Positions 1 to 7,881 of a stretch of DNA of 64,000 bases are shown in pieces. Positions within the stretch are counted from its first letter, which is position 1. Every line of letters starts with the position of its first letter. Under the pieces are notes generated by a model. That model was not told the DNA's origin. It did not search any database and was given only the letters and a program-made list of their open reading frames with translations. Source of the DNA: Limosilactobacillus panis (lineage in GTDB: Bacteria > Bacillota > Bacilli > Lactobacillales > Lactobacillaceae); the NCBI RefSeq assembly GCF_019797825.1, contig NZ_CP081855.1, positions 868,001 through 932,000 on the forward strand, in the 5' to 3' direction. The position numbers and the translations under genes are program-made.

Positions 1-144
1 GCGAAGTTTCCGGGGACGATGTTCTGGCTTGGCGTTGATGATGATTCGCAGCTCCACTCCGCGACTCTAACACCTGATGAGGCGGCAATTAAGCGGGGCG
101 TTGATGCAATCACTGGCTTTATGAATGCGCGGATGGCAAAGTAA
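1..144 (+). CDS. dapL: N-acetyldiaminopimelate deacetylase, C-terminal end (partial)
   Basis: The window opens inside a reading frame that ends with TAA at 142-144. The last 47 residues include 'FWLGV' and '[13 protein letters not shown]', the usual ending of M20-family metallo-amidohydrolases, where the His and the acidic segment lie near the end of the domain. Position directly upstream of dapA, dapB and patA points to the deacetylase that removes acetate from N-acetyl-LL-diaminopimelate in the acetylase branch of lysine/DAP synthesis. The catalytic metal ligands lie outside the window, so the assignment rests on the tail and the neighbours. The symbol dapL follows Bacillus use; it is also used elsewhere for an unrelated aminotransferase. 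Confidence 0.72.
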   Translation, partial: AKFPGTMFWLGVDDDSQLHSATLTPDEAAIKRGVDAITGFMNARMAK

Positions 145-157
145 TGGAGGAATTAAA

Positions 158-1078
158 ATGAAATTAGCAGATGCAGATCTCTTAACAGCAATTGTCACTC
201 CCTTTGATGATAAGGGGCAGATTGACTTTGCAAGCTTGAAGAAGTTAACGAACTACCTAATTGACCAGGGTAGTAATGGTTTTGTAATCGGTGGGACAAC
301 CGGTGAGACCCCGACACTTAGTCACGACGAGAAAATTAGTCTTTACCAAGAATTCGGTAAGATCGTTAATGGTCGGGTTCCGGTAATTGCCGGGACAGGG
401 AGCAATAACACCGCCGAAACGATTGCCTTTACCAATGAGGTGGCAAAAATCCCAGGCATTGACTATGCCCTGGTAGTTGTTCCGCCATACAATAAGCCTA
501 ACCAGCGGGGGATGGTTGCCCACTTTACTGCAGTTGCGGACCAGGTTAAGATACCAATTGTGATGTACAACATTCCTGGTCGAACAGGAGTTAAGATGGC
601 GGCAGAAACAATCATTAAACTTTCCGCAAACCCAAACATTGCAGCCGTTAAGCAGTGTGCTTCCCTGGAGGAACTTGAAGAAATTGTTGAAGGAAAGAAC
701 AAGGACTTTGCCGTCTTCACTGGTGAAGATGCGCAGGCTCTGACCGCTCGTGTTCTCGGGGCTAACGGGGTCATCTCGGTTGCCTCCCACAGCTACGCTT
801 CCCAGATGCGGGCAATGTATGACGCACTCTACAAGGGTGACTACCAGGCGGCCGGAAAGCTGCAACGGTGGCTTACCCCAAAGATGGCAGCGCTATTCAT
901 GTACCCGTCACCATCACCAGTTAAGACGCTCCTTAACGCCCAGGGATTTAGCACGGGTAGTTGCCGTTTGCCGATTTTGCCACTTAACGATGACGAGAAG
1001 AAGGCTTTGGCAAACGCTCTCGGCTTGCCGAGCGATAAGTTATTAAATAAGCAACTACCATTGAACTTGGGGGAATAA
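158..1078 (+). CDS. dapA: 4-hydroxy-tetrahydrodipicolinate synthase
   Basis: Condenses pyruvate with aspartate semialdehyde, the first committed step of diaminopimelate/lysine synthesis in the cytosol. The 306-residue product has the class I aldolase fold signature: 'GGTTGET' near residues 45-51, 'MYNIPGRTG' with the catalytic Tyr at about 137, and the Schiff-base Lys at about 165 in 'AVKQCAS'. The frame is open further upstream (to 125), but the ATG at 158 follows a GGAGG at 146-150 with normal spacing and gives the family N-terminus, so I start there. It sits 13 nt after the deacetylase stop and 4 nt before dapB, clearly one operon. Confidence 0.96.
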   Translation: MKLADADLLTAIVTPFDDKGQIDFASLKKLTNYLIDQGSNGFVIGGTTGETPTLSHDEKISLYQEFGKIVNGRVPVIAGTGSNNTAETIAFTNEVAKIPGIDYALVVVPPYNKPNQRGMVAHFTAVADQVKIPIVMYNIPGRTGVKMAAETIIKLSANPNIAAVKQCASLEELEEIVEGKNKDFAVFTGEDAQALTARVLGANGVISVASHSYASQMRAMYDALYKGDYQAAGKLQRWLTPKMAALFMYPSPSPVKTLLNAQGFSTGSCRLPILPLNDDEKKALANALGLPSDKLLNKQLPLNLGE

Positions 1079-1082
1079 TAAG

Positions 1083-1862
1083 ATGAAAAAAGTTTTAATT
1101 GCCGGCGCTGCCGGAGCAATGGGCCAAAAAGCCGTTGCCCTGGTAAACGGGATGGATGATGTTGAATTGACCGCCGTCCTGGCCCCGCACATGGCCGATG
1201 ACCAACGTGCTAAGTTTCACCTTGGACCTGAAGTGCAGATTTATCACTCATTAAATGAGGTCCCTGAAGGCGCGGCCAATATCTGGGTTGACTTTACGAT
1301 TCCAGCAGTCGTGTACGACAACGTCAAATTTGCCATCGATCACGGCTTCGCACCGGTTGTGGGGACCACGGGGTTAACGGATGACCAGGAGGATGAATTA
1401 ATTAAGACCAGCGCTGCGCGTCACCAAGGGGGGCTGATTGCGCCTAACTTTGGGATGTCGGCAGTCCTGTTGATGAAGTTCGCTAAGGAGGCTGCGCAAT
1501 ACTTCCCGGATGTTGAAATTATTGAAATGCACCATGCTGACAAGAAGGACGCTCCATCGGGCACGGCATTGAGCACCGCCAAGCTGATTGACCAGGTGCG
1601 GCCAGCACATGAGAGTAGCCCCGATGAGGTCAGCACCCTGGATAATGTCCGTGGTGGCGACTACCACGGGATTAAAATCCATTCAGTTCGCTTGCCGGGC
1701 TACGTTGCCCACGAACAAGTCCTCTTTGGGAGCGCGGGTGAAGCACTAACGATTCGGCAGGATTCCTTTGATCGTCAATCGTTCATGAGTGGGGTCAAAG
1801 TTGCCTTAGAAAAGGTGCTGGACCTTGACAAGTTAGTAGTTGGACTCGAGAATATTTTATAG
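1083..1862 (+). CDS. dapB: 4-hydroxy-tetrahydrodipicolinate reductase
   Basis: Reduces hydroxy-tetrahydrodipicolinate with NAD(P)H, the second step of the DAP branch. The 259-residue protein shows the N-terminal Rossmann motif 'GAAGAMGQ' (residues 8-15), 'GTTGL' near 94-98 and the catalytic block 'HHADKKDAPSGTA' (150-162), with the His pair and Lys used in catalysis and substrate binding. Length is typical for Gram-positive DapB. The ATG lies 4 nt after the dapA stop with a GGGGGAA ribosome binding site inside the end of dapA, so the two are probably translationally coupled. Confidence 0.97.
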   Translation: MKKVLIAGAAGAMGQKAVALVNGMDDVELTAVLAPHMADDQRAKFHLGPEVQIYHSLNEVPEGAANIWVDFTIPAVVYDNVKFAIDHGFAPVVGTTGLTDDQEDELIKTSAARHQGGLIAPNFGMSAVLLMKFAKEAAQYFPDVEIIEMHHADKKDAPSGTALSTAKLIDQVRPAHESSPDEVSTLDNVRGGDYHGIKIHSVRLPGYVAHEQVLFGSAGEALTIRQDSFDRQSFMSGVKVALEKVLDLDKLVVGLENIL

Positions 1863-1873
1863 GAAGTGACAAG

Positions 1874-3055
1874 ATGCCGACCTTACCAAGTGAAATGAAA
1901 ACAATTGTTAACCACCGGGTGGCTGCCCTTCCACCGGCACAGATTCGGGCGTTCGACGACGAAATATCCGCGATTCCGGGAATCGTCAAGTTAACTCTTG
2001 GCGAACCGGACTTTAATGTTCCTGACCATGTCAAGCAAGCAGCAGTGCGAAGCATTCAGGAGAATGATTCCCATTATTCTGCCAGTCGGGGAACAATCGC
2101 CCTGCGGCAGGCAATTAGTAATTATCTTAAGCAGACCCGCCAGGTTAACTATGATCCCGCATCAGAACTAATTGTGACGGTGGGGGCCACGGAGGCAATT
2201 ACGGCCACGACATTCGCCCTGCTCAACCCTGGTGATAAGGTAATCATCCCGACGCCAATCTTCTCGCTTTACTTTCCAAGTGTTGCCTTGACAGGGGCGG
2301 AACCGGTCTCGGTAAATACCGTTAACGATAACTTCCTATTAACGGCTGACCGCCTGGAAGCAGAAATTGAAAAGGGTGGTCCTGCGGTTAAGGCGGTAAT
2401 TCTTAACTACCCCAATAACCCTACAGGCCGTTGCTATTCCAAGGAGGAGCTAACGGCACTGGCGGCGGTTATCAAGAAGCACCACCTGCTCGCAATTGTT
2501 GATGAGATATACAGTGAACTGATTTACGACCAGCCCTTTACCTCGTTGGCCAGTTTGCTACCTGACCAAACGATTCTGATCGATGGCCTTTCAAAATCGC
2601 ACGCGATGACTGGCTACCGCTTGGGTTACGTTGCGGCGCCGGGTGATGCTATCAAGCAGATTTCGAAAATGCATTCGTTCATGGTTACTGCCGCTAATGA
2701 TACCGCTCAGGCCGCAGCTCTTGAGGCCTTGACGAATGGTTCGGCAGATCCCGTTGCCTTCCGTTCTCATTACCAAAAGCGGCGGGATAAGTTAGCGAAT
2801 GCTTTGCAGAAGATGGGCTTCTCTTTTGCTGCCCCAGACGGTGCCTTTTACCTGTTTGTAAAGCTTCCAGAACGATTTGGCAGTGATGACTTTGCCTTTG
2901 CGCGTCGGTTAGCACATGAGGCCAAGGTCGGCGTGATTCCCGGCCGTGCTTTTGGCGCTGGTGGAGAAGGGCATGTTCGCCTTTCCTACGCGGCTGCTGA
3001 TTCGAGCATTGATCAGGCAATTGAACGTTTGACCACCTTTATGGAGAAAAATTAG
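1874..3055 (+). CDS. patA: PLP-dependent aminotransferase, probable N-acetyl-LL-diaminopimelate aminotransferase
   Basis: A 393-residue fold-type I class I/II aminotransferase. Visible motifs are 'LGEPDFNVP' at the N-terminus, 'NYPNNPTG' near 178-185, 'VDEIYSELIY' near 209-218 and the PLP Schiff-base Lys at about 241 in 'LSKSHAMTGYRLGY'; the substrate-carboxylate Arg is in the C-terminal 'HVRLSYA'. The family also contains aspartate and aromatic aminotransferases; the position as last gene of the DAP operon, after dapA and dapB, supports the amino transfer to N-acetyl-2-amino-6-ketopimelate. The ATG is 11 nt after dapB with AGGAAG upstream. A terminator follows. Confidence 0.9.
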   Translation: MPTLPSEMKTIVNHRVAALPPAQIRAFDDEISAIPGIVKLTLGEPDFNVPDHVKQAAVRSIQENDSHYSASRGTIALRQAISNYLKQTRQVNYDPASELIVTVGATEAITATTFALLNPGDKVIIPTPIFSLYFPSVALTGAEPVSVNTVNDNFLLTADRLEAEIEKGGPAVKAVILNYPNNPTGRCYSKEELTALAAVIKKHHLLAIVDEIYSELIYDQPFTSLASLLPDQTILIDGLSKSHAMTGYRLGYVAAPGDAIKQISKMHSFMVTAANDTAQAAALEALTNGSADPVAFRSHYQKRRDKLANALQKMGFSFAAPDGAFYLFVKLPERFGSDDFAFARRLAHEAKVGVIPGRAFGAGGEGHVRLSYAAADSSIDQAIERLTTFMEKN

Positions 3056-3065
3056 GCTGAAATTA

Positions 3066-3106
3066 GGCTGCCTTGTTACCTTAACGGTGCTGGACAGCCC
3101 TTTTTT
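3066..3106 (+). terminator. Rho-independent terminator of the dap operon
   Basis: GGCTGCC pairs with GG(A)CAGCC across a 15-20 nt loop and is followed directly by TTTTTT. It starts 11 nt after the patA stop. Confidence 0.7.
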
Positions 3107-3239
3107 ATCCGGGCCAACCAAATGTTCGCTATACCAATTATAAAAATAATGGTAAAATAAGGAGCATGAGAGCGCATTCTTGACGAAGCGCTGTATTTAT
3201 TATGATGTTGTATGATTATTGAGAAGGTGTTTATTCAGC

Positions 3240-4649
3240 ATGACTAAGAAGCATTACCAGAGTCACCACTTACGGCATGCCGTAACGGGAACCTTAAGTG
3301 CGTTTGGGTTCTTGGCGATTACGTCGCAGCTTGCCTCAGCAAGTCAAATCACAGTTAAATCAGGTGATACCGTTTGGGGGATTGCCCAACAGCACCAGTT
3401 GACGGTCCAGTCAATTGAACAGGCCAACCCAACCACGATTAAGAAGATCAGCAATACCGTTGACCTGATTCAGGTGGGGCAAAAGCTAACCTTACCGGAT
3501 GGCCAGACTACTCAAACTGCGGCCCATTCGGTGGCAGGAATGTATACCGTTAATAACGGTGATACCCTGAATAGTATTGCCCAGCATTTTAATGTGAGTG
3601 TTAACCAGATTGTTGCCTGGAATAATCTGACAACGCCACAAATTTATGTCGGTCAGCACTTAACAGTTAACGGGGCCAACCAATCGGCAACTAACACCAC
3701 CACAGCAGTGGGCACTACTAGTTCCGTTAGTGCAGCTCCAGTTGAGTCAACCCAGCCACAAGTGGTTAATACAGGTATGCCGGAGCAGGTTACCCAACCA
3801 GTTACTAACCAGACTAGTGTTCGGTCGTCGGCTAATACCACTAATCAGACAAGCATCCAGTCAACAGCTAGTGGTGAAACCGTGCAAACTAGTGAAGCCC
3901 TAGCTGCGACAGTACCGACCGTTTCTACTAATGTTCAGCAGCCAGTATCGACTTCTGCTATCAATACTTCTCAAGTAGCTGTTAGCAAACCAACAACAGT
4001 GGCAAATACGGTTACGACGCAAGGAAGTGCTGGTCAAACCGCTACTGGCCAGGCCGTCCAGTCCAGTCAACAGCAAGTTTACGTTACTCCCGTTAGTCAA
4101 CAGCCGGCTCCGGTTACTTCATCAGCGGTAGCAGTTCAAAGTCAGGCTACCCCTGCTGGCTCGGTTGCACAATCAACTGCTTCGACTGCTCCTGTTAACG
4201 CTAGTCAGCCTCAACAGCCTGCTAGTCAGGCAGCGACGCAACAGCCAGCAACCAATAATCAGGCTACTTCAACGACTGACTTGCAGTCTGGCTCTGTTGT
4301 CAGCCTGGCAGTTAAGGTTGCTAACTCTAACAGTGTTCCTTATGTCTGGGGCGGTAATTCACTGAGTGGGATGGATTGTTCTGGATTTGTGGACTATGTA
4401 TACGCTCACGCTGAAAATAAACAATTGCCACATAATTCAGTTGCGTTGGAGAGCTGTGTAAACCAGCATGCTGTTAGCCAGGCTCAACCAGGTGATATTC
4501 TTTTCTGGGGTCAGCATGGTAGTTCTTACCACGTTGCAATTTACACTGGTAACAACCGGTACGCAGCGGCAGCGCAACCGGGAACGAACGTGTCAATCTA
4601 CACCTTAAGCCCTTATTTTGCACCAAGCTTTGCCGGGACTGTGAAGTGA
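3240..4649 (+). CDS. Secreted LysM - NlpC/P60 peptidoglycan hydrolase
   Basis: A 469-residue exported cell-wall enzyme. A Sec signal peptide (basic start, hydrophobic stretch, 'ASA|SQ' cleavage near 35) is followed by two LysM domains ('VKSGDTVWGIAQQH' and 'VNNGDTLNSIAQHF') that bind peptidoglycan, a roughly 230-residue Ser/Thr/Gln/Val linker with no fold, and a C-terminal NlpC/P60 domain with the catalytic Cys in 'MDCSGFV' and His in 'YHVAIYTG'. NlpC/P60 enzymes cut gamma-D-Glu-diamino acid or similar stem-peptide bonds; the exact bond is not known. An upstream TTG at 3219 is in frame, but GAGAAGGTG at 3221-3229 fits the ATG at 3240. A TTGACG box at 3180-3185 is a likely -35 element. Confidence 0.92.
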   Translation: MTKKHYQSHHLRHAVTGTLSAFGFLAITSQLASASQITVKSGDTVWGIAQQHQLTVQSIEQANPTTIKKISNTVDLIQVGQKLTLPDGQTTQTAAHSVAGMYTVNNGDTLNSIAQHFNVSVNQIVAWNNLTTPQIYVGQHLTVNGANQSATNTTTAVGTTSSVSAAPVESTQPQVVNTGMPEQVTQPVTNQTSVRSSANTTNQTSIQSTASGETVQTSEALAATVPTVSTNVQQPVSTSAINTSQVAVSKPTTVANTVTTQGSAGQTATGQAVQSSQQQVYVTPVSQQPAPVTSSAVAVQSQATPAGSVAQSTASTAPVNASQPQQPASQAATQQPATNNQATSTTDLQSGSVVSLAVKVANSNSVPYVWGGNSLSGMDCSGFVDYVYAHAENKQLPHNSVALESCVNQHAVSQAQPGDILFWGQHGSSYHVAIYTGNNRYAAAAQPGTNVSIYTLSPYFAPSFAGTVK

Positions 4650-4785
4650 TTAGAGAATTTTCATCATAAAGTAACCGAGATGTAATCACTCAAAGGGTTA
4701 ACTTTTGGTCAGTTTCATGATATTTTGTCAGTATGCAATTATTGAAATTGCTTTAAATATTTACCATGTATGAGGGGTGTTTAAA

Positions 4786-4992
4786 GTGAGCAATAAGAAT
4801 GAGATCGAAACTGATTTACGCCGAGCAGAGGATCGATTGGCGAACCTTTGTCGGTCAGAAAACGTGACAGATGCCACTGATGGGCAGACGGTTACAATTC
4901 AGCCAACTTGTGGCGATGAAATGCAAAAATTACGGGATGAATGCAGCCAATTGCGGATAATTCTCGAGGCAATGGAAGCTTCTGAGGATTAG
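4786..4992 (+). CDS. Small hypothetical protein, 68 aa
   Basis: Not recognised. The product is very hydrophilic, begins with a charged helix ('IETDLRRAEDRLANL') and ends with another ('EMQKLRDECSQLRIILEAME'), so two short helices or a coiled coil are likely. It has three Cys residues, no signal peptide and no membrane segment. The GTG at 4786 follows GAGGGGTG at 4772-4779 with 6-7 nt spacing and is preferred over the in-frame GTG at 4777, which overlaps that site. It is monocistronic, between the wall hydrolase and a strong bidirectional terminator. Confidence 0.6.
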   Translation: MSNKNEIETDLRRAEDRLANLCRSENVTDATDGQTVTIQPTCGDEMQKLRDECSQLRIILEAMEASED

Positions 4993-5025
4993 CTTGATTG
5001 GCAAAGTTTTCTAATTTTAAGACAA

Positions 5026-5070
5026 AACTCCCGCACACTTGAGAATTGTCGAGTGTGCGGGAGTTGTTTT
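5026..5070. terminator. Bidirectional terminator between convergent genes
   Basis: A perfect 14-bp stem (AACTCCCGCACACT with AGTGTGCGGGAGTT) closes a 12-nt loop. The plus side is followed by GTTTTATTT, the minus side by TTTTGTCTT, so it can end both the 68-aa gene and the lipid kinase gene. Confidence 0.9.
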
Positions 5071-6013
5071 ATTTAGTCGTTTGCCAGAATGGGTACTGGG
5101 TAACGTCTGTACTGAGGTCAACAAAGCGGTTGCCCAACGGCTCACCATCACTTTGCCCAAATTCAAGGGAGGTAGTTGTGTAATGAAAGCGGGCCCCCGT
5201 TAAATGCTTAGCAAAACGGGAATTTGGCAGCTTCCCTCGGGAAAACTGAATTAGTTGCCAAAAGGTGATTGGCCAGCCCTTTTGTTCCGCTACAAGCAGG
5301 CCTAATTGTGGTTGTTCCAGGCTGCTTGTGGGAGCAACTTTGACGCCGCCGCCAATGAAGGGATGGTTGACTAGCAGGACAATGTATGCCCGGGGATAAA
5401 AGTTCCGTGAGCTACCTTGTTGGACCATTAGCTGGAAGGGCTGCTGGTTATAAACGACCCCTAAAGCCTGACGAAGGTAATCAGGGTGCCAAAGATGGAA
5501 TGCGGTAGACTGTTTTTTAGCGCTTTTTCCGCTGACCCGACTAATAATTGCGGCATCAAAACCGATCCCAATATTATTTAGGAAGTAGCCTTCTTCGCCC
5601 TTAATGGCCTCATGGTAGTGGCCGACATTAACACTAGTTAATGTCGTGGTATTTAGAATTTGTTGCAGGGCGTCAAGCGGCTGAAATGGTACTCCAAAAG
5701 CACGGGCAAAATCATTATTAATACCTGCTGGAATGAAGGCTAGTGGGAGGGGATTAGTGTGGAGACGGTGACTTTCTTTAATAAGGCTGTTTAAGACTTG
5801 GTGAAGGGTCCCATCACCACCAATCACCATAACAATATCCCCTTTGCGCCTTTGGACAAAACGGGTTGCAAAATATTCAGCACTAGAACGGTTCTTAGTT
5901 ATGTGGACATCGAAGCTAACTTGCGCTTGGATTAGTTGGGGCTCAATTAGTTGCCATTCTTTTTGCGCTTTACCGTTACCGGCAGCTGGGTTAAGGATGA
6001 TTGAGTAATGCAT
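5069..6013 (-). CDS. Diacylglycerol/lipid kinase, YegS-DagK family
   Basis: A 314-residue soluble lipid kinase that transfers phosphate from ATP to diacylglycerol or a related lipid at the membrane surface. The N-terminal DAGK catalytic domain shows 'NPAAGNGKA' (8-16) and the nucleotide-binding 'VIGGDGTLHQVLN' (about 63-75), followed by 'FIPAGINNDFARAFG', in which the usual PxGTxND core reads PAGINND. The C-terminal beta-sandwich half contains 'NNIGIGFDA'. Start ATG has AAGGAAG seven nt upstream. Bacillus has two such proteins (DgkB and YegS-like); I cannot tell which substrate is used here. Confidence 0.85.
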   Translation of the reverse strand: MHYSIILNPAAGNGKAQKEWQLIEPQLIQAQVSFDVHITKNRSSAEYFATRFVQRRKGDIVMVIGGDGTLHQVLNSLIKESHRLHTNPLPLAFIPAGINNDFARAFGVPFQPLDALQQILNTTTLTSVNVGHYHEAIKGEEGYFLNNIGIGFDAAIISRVSGKSAKKQSTAFHLWHPDYLRQALGVVYNQQPFQLMVQQGSSRNFYPRAYIVLLVNHPFIGGGVKVAPTSSLEQPQLGLLVAEQKGWPITFWQLIQFSRGKLPNSRFAKHLTGARFHYTTTSLEFGQSDGEPLGNRFVDLSTDVTQYPFWQTTK

Positions 6014-6100
6014 AGTGGTCTTCCTTCTTGATCTTAATAGCTATATAACAGGATAAAGAAGTTAAATAATCTTCAAAATGAGCTCTGTTTTGTATAAATG

Positions 6101-6145
6101 CAATGAGGTCCAGCGTTCGGTTCATCCGAATGTTGGACCTCATTG
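6101..6145 (-). terminator. 20-bp perfect hairpin downstream of rpoY
   Basis: CAATGAGGTCCAGCGTTCGG pairs almost perfectly (with G-U/A-C like differences) with CCGAATGTTGGACCTCATTG around a 5-nt loop. Read on the minus strand it lies 50 nt after the rpoY stop but lacks a good T-run (TGCATTTATAC follows), so it may be a weak terminator, an RNA-stability element or a remnant of a repeat. Its core resembles hairpins at 31034-31070, 33465-33500 and 46309-46345. Confidence 0.55.
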
Positions 6146-6193
6146 ATATTCAACATCATTATGTGGGACACCCATTGACCCCTGATCTGAAAA

Positions 6194-6406
6194 TTAGAAA
6201 CTCGTCATCTTGAAGTTTGGATTTTGCTTTTCGTAAGCAAGCGCCTTTTCATCGAGTTGTTCGACGTATTCGATACTGTAGTCGGTGTTATGTTCAACCA
6301 TTAAAAGAGCCTCTGGTTCGGAGTCAGCTTCGATATAAAGCGATTTCGTATTTTCGCGAACGGGACGCTTGGTACTATCTGGTTGATAATATACTTTAAA
6401 GATCAT
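6194..6406 (-). CDS. rpoY: RNA polymerase epsilon subunit
   Basis: A 70-residue protein of the RpoY/YkzG (DUF1447) family, a small accessory subunit that binds Firmicutes core RNA polymerase. The conserved wording 'FKVYYQPD', 'PVRENTKSLYIEA' and 'ALAYEKQNPNF' is readily seen. Start ATG has AAGGAG at good spacing. In Bacillus and many relatives rpoY is followed by rnjA (RNase J1); here it is followed by a hairpin and a lipid kinase, so that pairing is absent at this locus. Confidence 0.92.
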   Translation of the reverse strand: MIFKVYYQPDSTKRPVRENTKSLYIEADSEPEALLMVEHNTDYSIEYVEQLDEKALAYEKQNPNFKMTSF

Positions 6407-6543
6407 TCTACTAAAAACTCCTTAGAAGATGTTATTTTCAGTTTTTTACCTTATCCATTTTAGCACATCTAAGTTTAACTGTCCTCAGAATTAGCAACAT
6501 GGTATGATTAATTTAATAAAGAGGTTCTCATGGGGGTGACGAG

Positions 6544-7014
6544 ATGAAGATAATTATAATTTGTATAATTGCCGTGGTGGTGGTGGCGTGCCTATATACA
6601 GTTGTTCACCGCATCCTGATTAACCGGGCAACAATAATGCTACGTCGTCGTGCTCAAGAAACGACTGATGCTGCTGTTAATGCTAGTCTGCAGAAACTGT
6701 TAGGATGGGACCGGTTCCTGAACTCACAGCTAGTTGCCGATGTCTGGGGTAAGGGCGTCTTAGCCTTTGAATATCATTTTGATGGAAATGAAAAGCGGGA
6801 TACCAAACTGACGCCCCAGAATCTCAATGAACAACTAGGCAAGTATGCTAATGCCCACCAGTTAACAGCGGTCAACAAAAGTTTCAGCGTGTTTAGGGTT
6901 ACGGACTGGTGGCAATATGAAGGTGTTCTTCATATTGATGTTGCCTATATTTTAAATGAAGCCACGGCGGAGTATGTTGCTGACCTGAAGAAACTTAAGC
7001 AACACAGTAAATAG
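6544..7014 (+). CDS. Membrane-anchored protein of unknown function, 156 aa
   Basis: The N-terminus is one transmembrane segment (residues 2-27: Ile/Val rich, with a Cys), followed by an Arg-rich stretch 'MLRRRAQE' and a soluble domain of about 120 residues. Topology is most likely a cytoplasmic body on an N-terminal anchor, given the positive charges after the helix, but this is uncertain. I do not recognise the domain. RBS GGGGGTGA lies a few nt upstream of ATG. It is transcribed alone, divergent from rpoY and convergent with def, with which it shares a terminator. Confidence 0.7.
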   Translation: MKIIIICIIAVVVVACLYTVVHRILINRATIMLRRRAQETTDAAVNASLQKLLGWDRFLNSQLVADVWGKGVLAFEYHFDGNEKRDTKLTPQNLNEQLGKYANAHQLTAVNKSFSVFRVTDWWQYEGVLHIDVAYILNEATAEYVADLKKLKQHSK

Positions 7015-7062
7015 AAAAGCGACTTTTGGCATCCATGATAGCGGATGTCAAAAGTCGCTTTT
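7015..7062. terminator. Bidirectional terminator
   Basis: AAAAGCGACTTTTGGCATCC pairs with GGATG-TCAAAAGTCGCTTTT (one unpaired G), an about 18-bp stem flanked by A-run and T-run. It ends the 156-aa gene on the plus strand and def on the minus strand. Confidence 0.88.
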
Positions 7063-7068
7063 AAACAT

Positions 7069-7629
7069 TTAGCTGATCATCACTGTATCAGCAGGGGCCT
7101 CAAATGGGGCCTGTTTATTAATGTGGTCGTAGAATAAGACGCCGTGGAGGTGGTCAATTTCGTGCTGGCAAACAATCGCTGGGTAATTCTTTAACCGAAC
7201 CTGGTGCTTCTTGCCGTCCGTATCCTGGTAACGAAGAGTAATCCGGTCGTGTCGCGGAACGTAGCCGGGCACATCCTTATCAACGGAGAGACAACCTTCG
7301 CCCTCAGTTAATGCCCCATACTGGACAGATTCGCTGACAATTACTGGGTTAATAATGACATCCTTAAATTCTGGCTGACCATCCTTTTCTAGTGGTGGAA
7401 CTAAAACAGCAGCCATTTGTTTTGAAACGCCAACTTGTGGTGCAGCTAAACCAACGCCGGCGCGTAATTTATATTTTTCACAAAGCTTGGGATCCTGGCT
7501 AACTTCTAAATATTCCATCATTTTTTTCGCTAACTGTTGGTCTTCCTCTGAGAGAGGGAATTCAACCTTGGCAGCCCGTTTTCTTAATACCGGGTCGCCA
7601 TCACGAACAATATCCTTCATTAAATACAC
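7069..7629 (-). CDS. def: Peptide deformylase
   Basis: Removes the formyl group from the N-terminal Met of new proteins; a metal-dependent hydrolase acting near the ribosome exit. All three signature motifs are present: '[10 protein letters not shown]', 'EGCLSV' with the metal Cys, and 'HEIDHLHG' with the two metal His and catalytic Glu. Insertions typical of the Gram-positive type 2 enzyme are seen. The frame is open to an ATG at 7644, but GGAGGCGG at about 7634-7642 lies inside that extension and fits a GTG at 7629 (8-nt spacing), giving 186 aa, so I chose GTG. The next in-frame ATG (7620) is too far from the site. Confidence 0.9.
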   Translation of the reverse strand: MYLMKDIVRDGDPVLRKRAAKVEFPLSEEDQQLAKKMMEYLEVSQDPKLCEKYKLRAGVGLAAPQVGVSKQMAAVLVPPLEKDGQPEFKDVIINPVIVSESVQYGALTEGEGCLSVDKDVPGYVPRHDRITLRYQDTDGKKHQVRLKNYPAIVCQHEIDHLHGVLFYDHINKQAPFEAPADTVMIS

Positions 7630-7726
7630 TTTTTCCGCCTCCATTAGTATTTATTAATTCTAGTCTATCATAATGCCTATCGATGACAACGCCCAAAATT
7701 AAGCCCATTAATTATACAAAATTATT

Positions 7727-7742
7727 AAGTTAGCGTTTTCAC
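7727..7742 (-). promoter_or_regulatory. Candidate cre (CcpA) site 1
   Basis: Read on the minus strand the site is GTGAAAACGCTAACTT, which fits the consensus WTGNAANCGNWNNCAW except at the outer base and one 3' position. It lies about 50 nt upstream of the pdh promoter. Confidence 0.4.
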
Positions 7743-7779
7743 ATGTGCAACTTCTAGTCAAAACGTAATAAAAAAGTCT

Positions 7780-7795
7780 ATGAAAGCGCTTGTAT
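7780..7795 (+). promoter_or_regulatory. Candidate cre (CcpA) site 2
   Basis: ATGAAAGCGCTTGTAT matches WTGNAANCGNWNNCAW with one mismatch (T for the conserved C). Its right end overlaps the proposed -35 box of pdhA, the arrangement expected for repression by CcpA. Confidence 0.55.
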
Positions 7796-7817
7796 TATGT
7801 CCAGAATTAGTTATACT
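7790..7817 (+). promoter_or_regulatory. pdh operon promoter
   Basis: TTGTAT at 7790-7795 and TATACT at 7812-7817 are separated by 16 nt. Transcription would start near 7824, leaving a leader of about 55 nt before pdhA. This also argues against the in-frame ATG at 7780 as the pdhA start. Confidence 0.6.
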
Positions 7818-7881
7818 AGAAACTGTAAGTAGGCAATCGCTTATATATGATGTTAATTGGATTTGGAAAGGGATGTTTATA

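Noticed and set aside
257..865. A 202-codon minus-strand ORF under dapA
   Set aside because: It is the shadow of dapA, has no ribosome binding site and its protein has no recognisable features; the plus-strand gene has full family motifs.
3690..4290. Ser/Thr/Gln-rich linker as a possible tandem repeat array
   Set aside because: It has biased composition and short similar words, but no regular period was found; it is a low-complexity linker of the wall hydrolase.
7780..7881. A longer pdhA beginning at 7780
   Set aside because: The extension covers the promoter (TTGTAT...TATACT) and cre-like site, and lacks a ribosome binding site.
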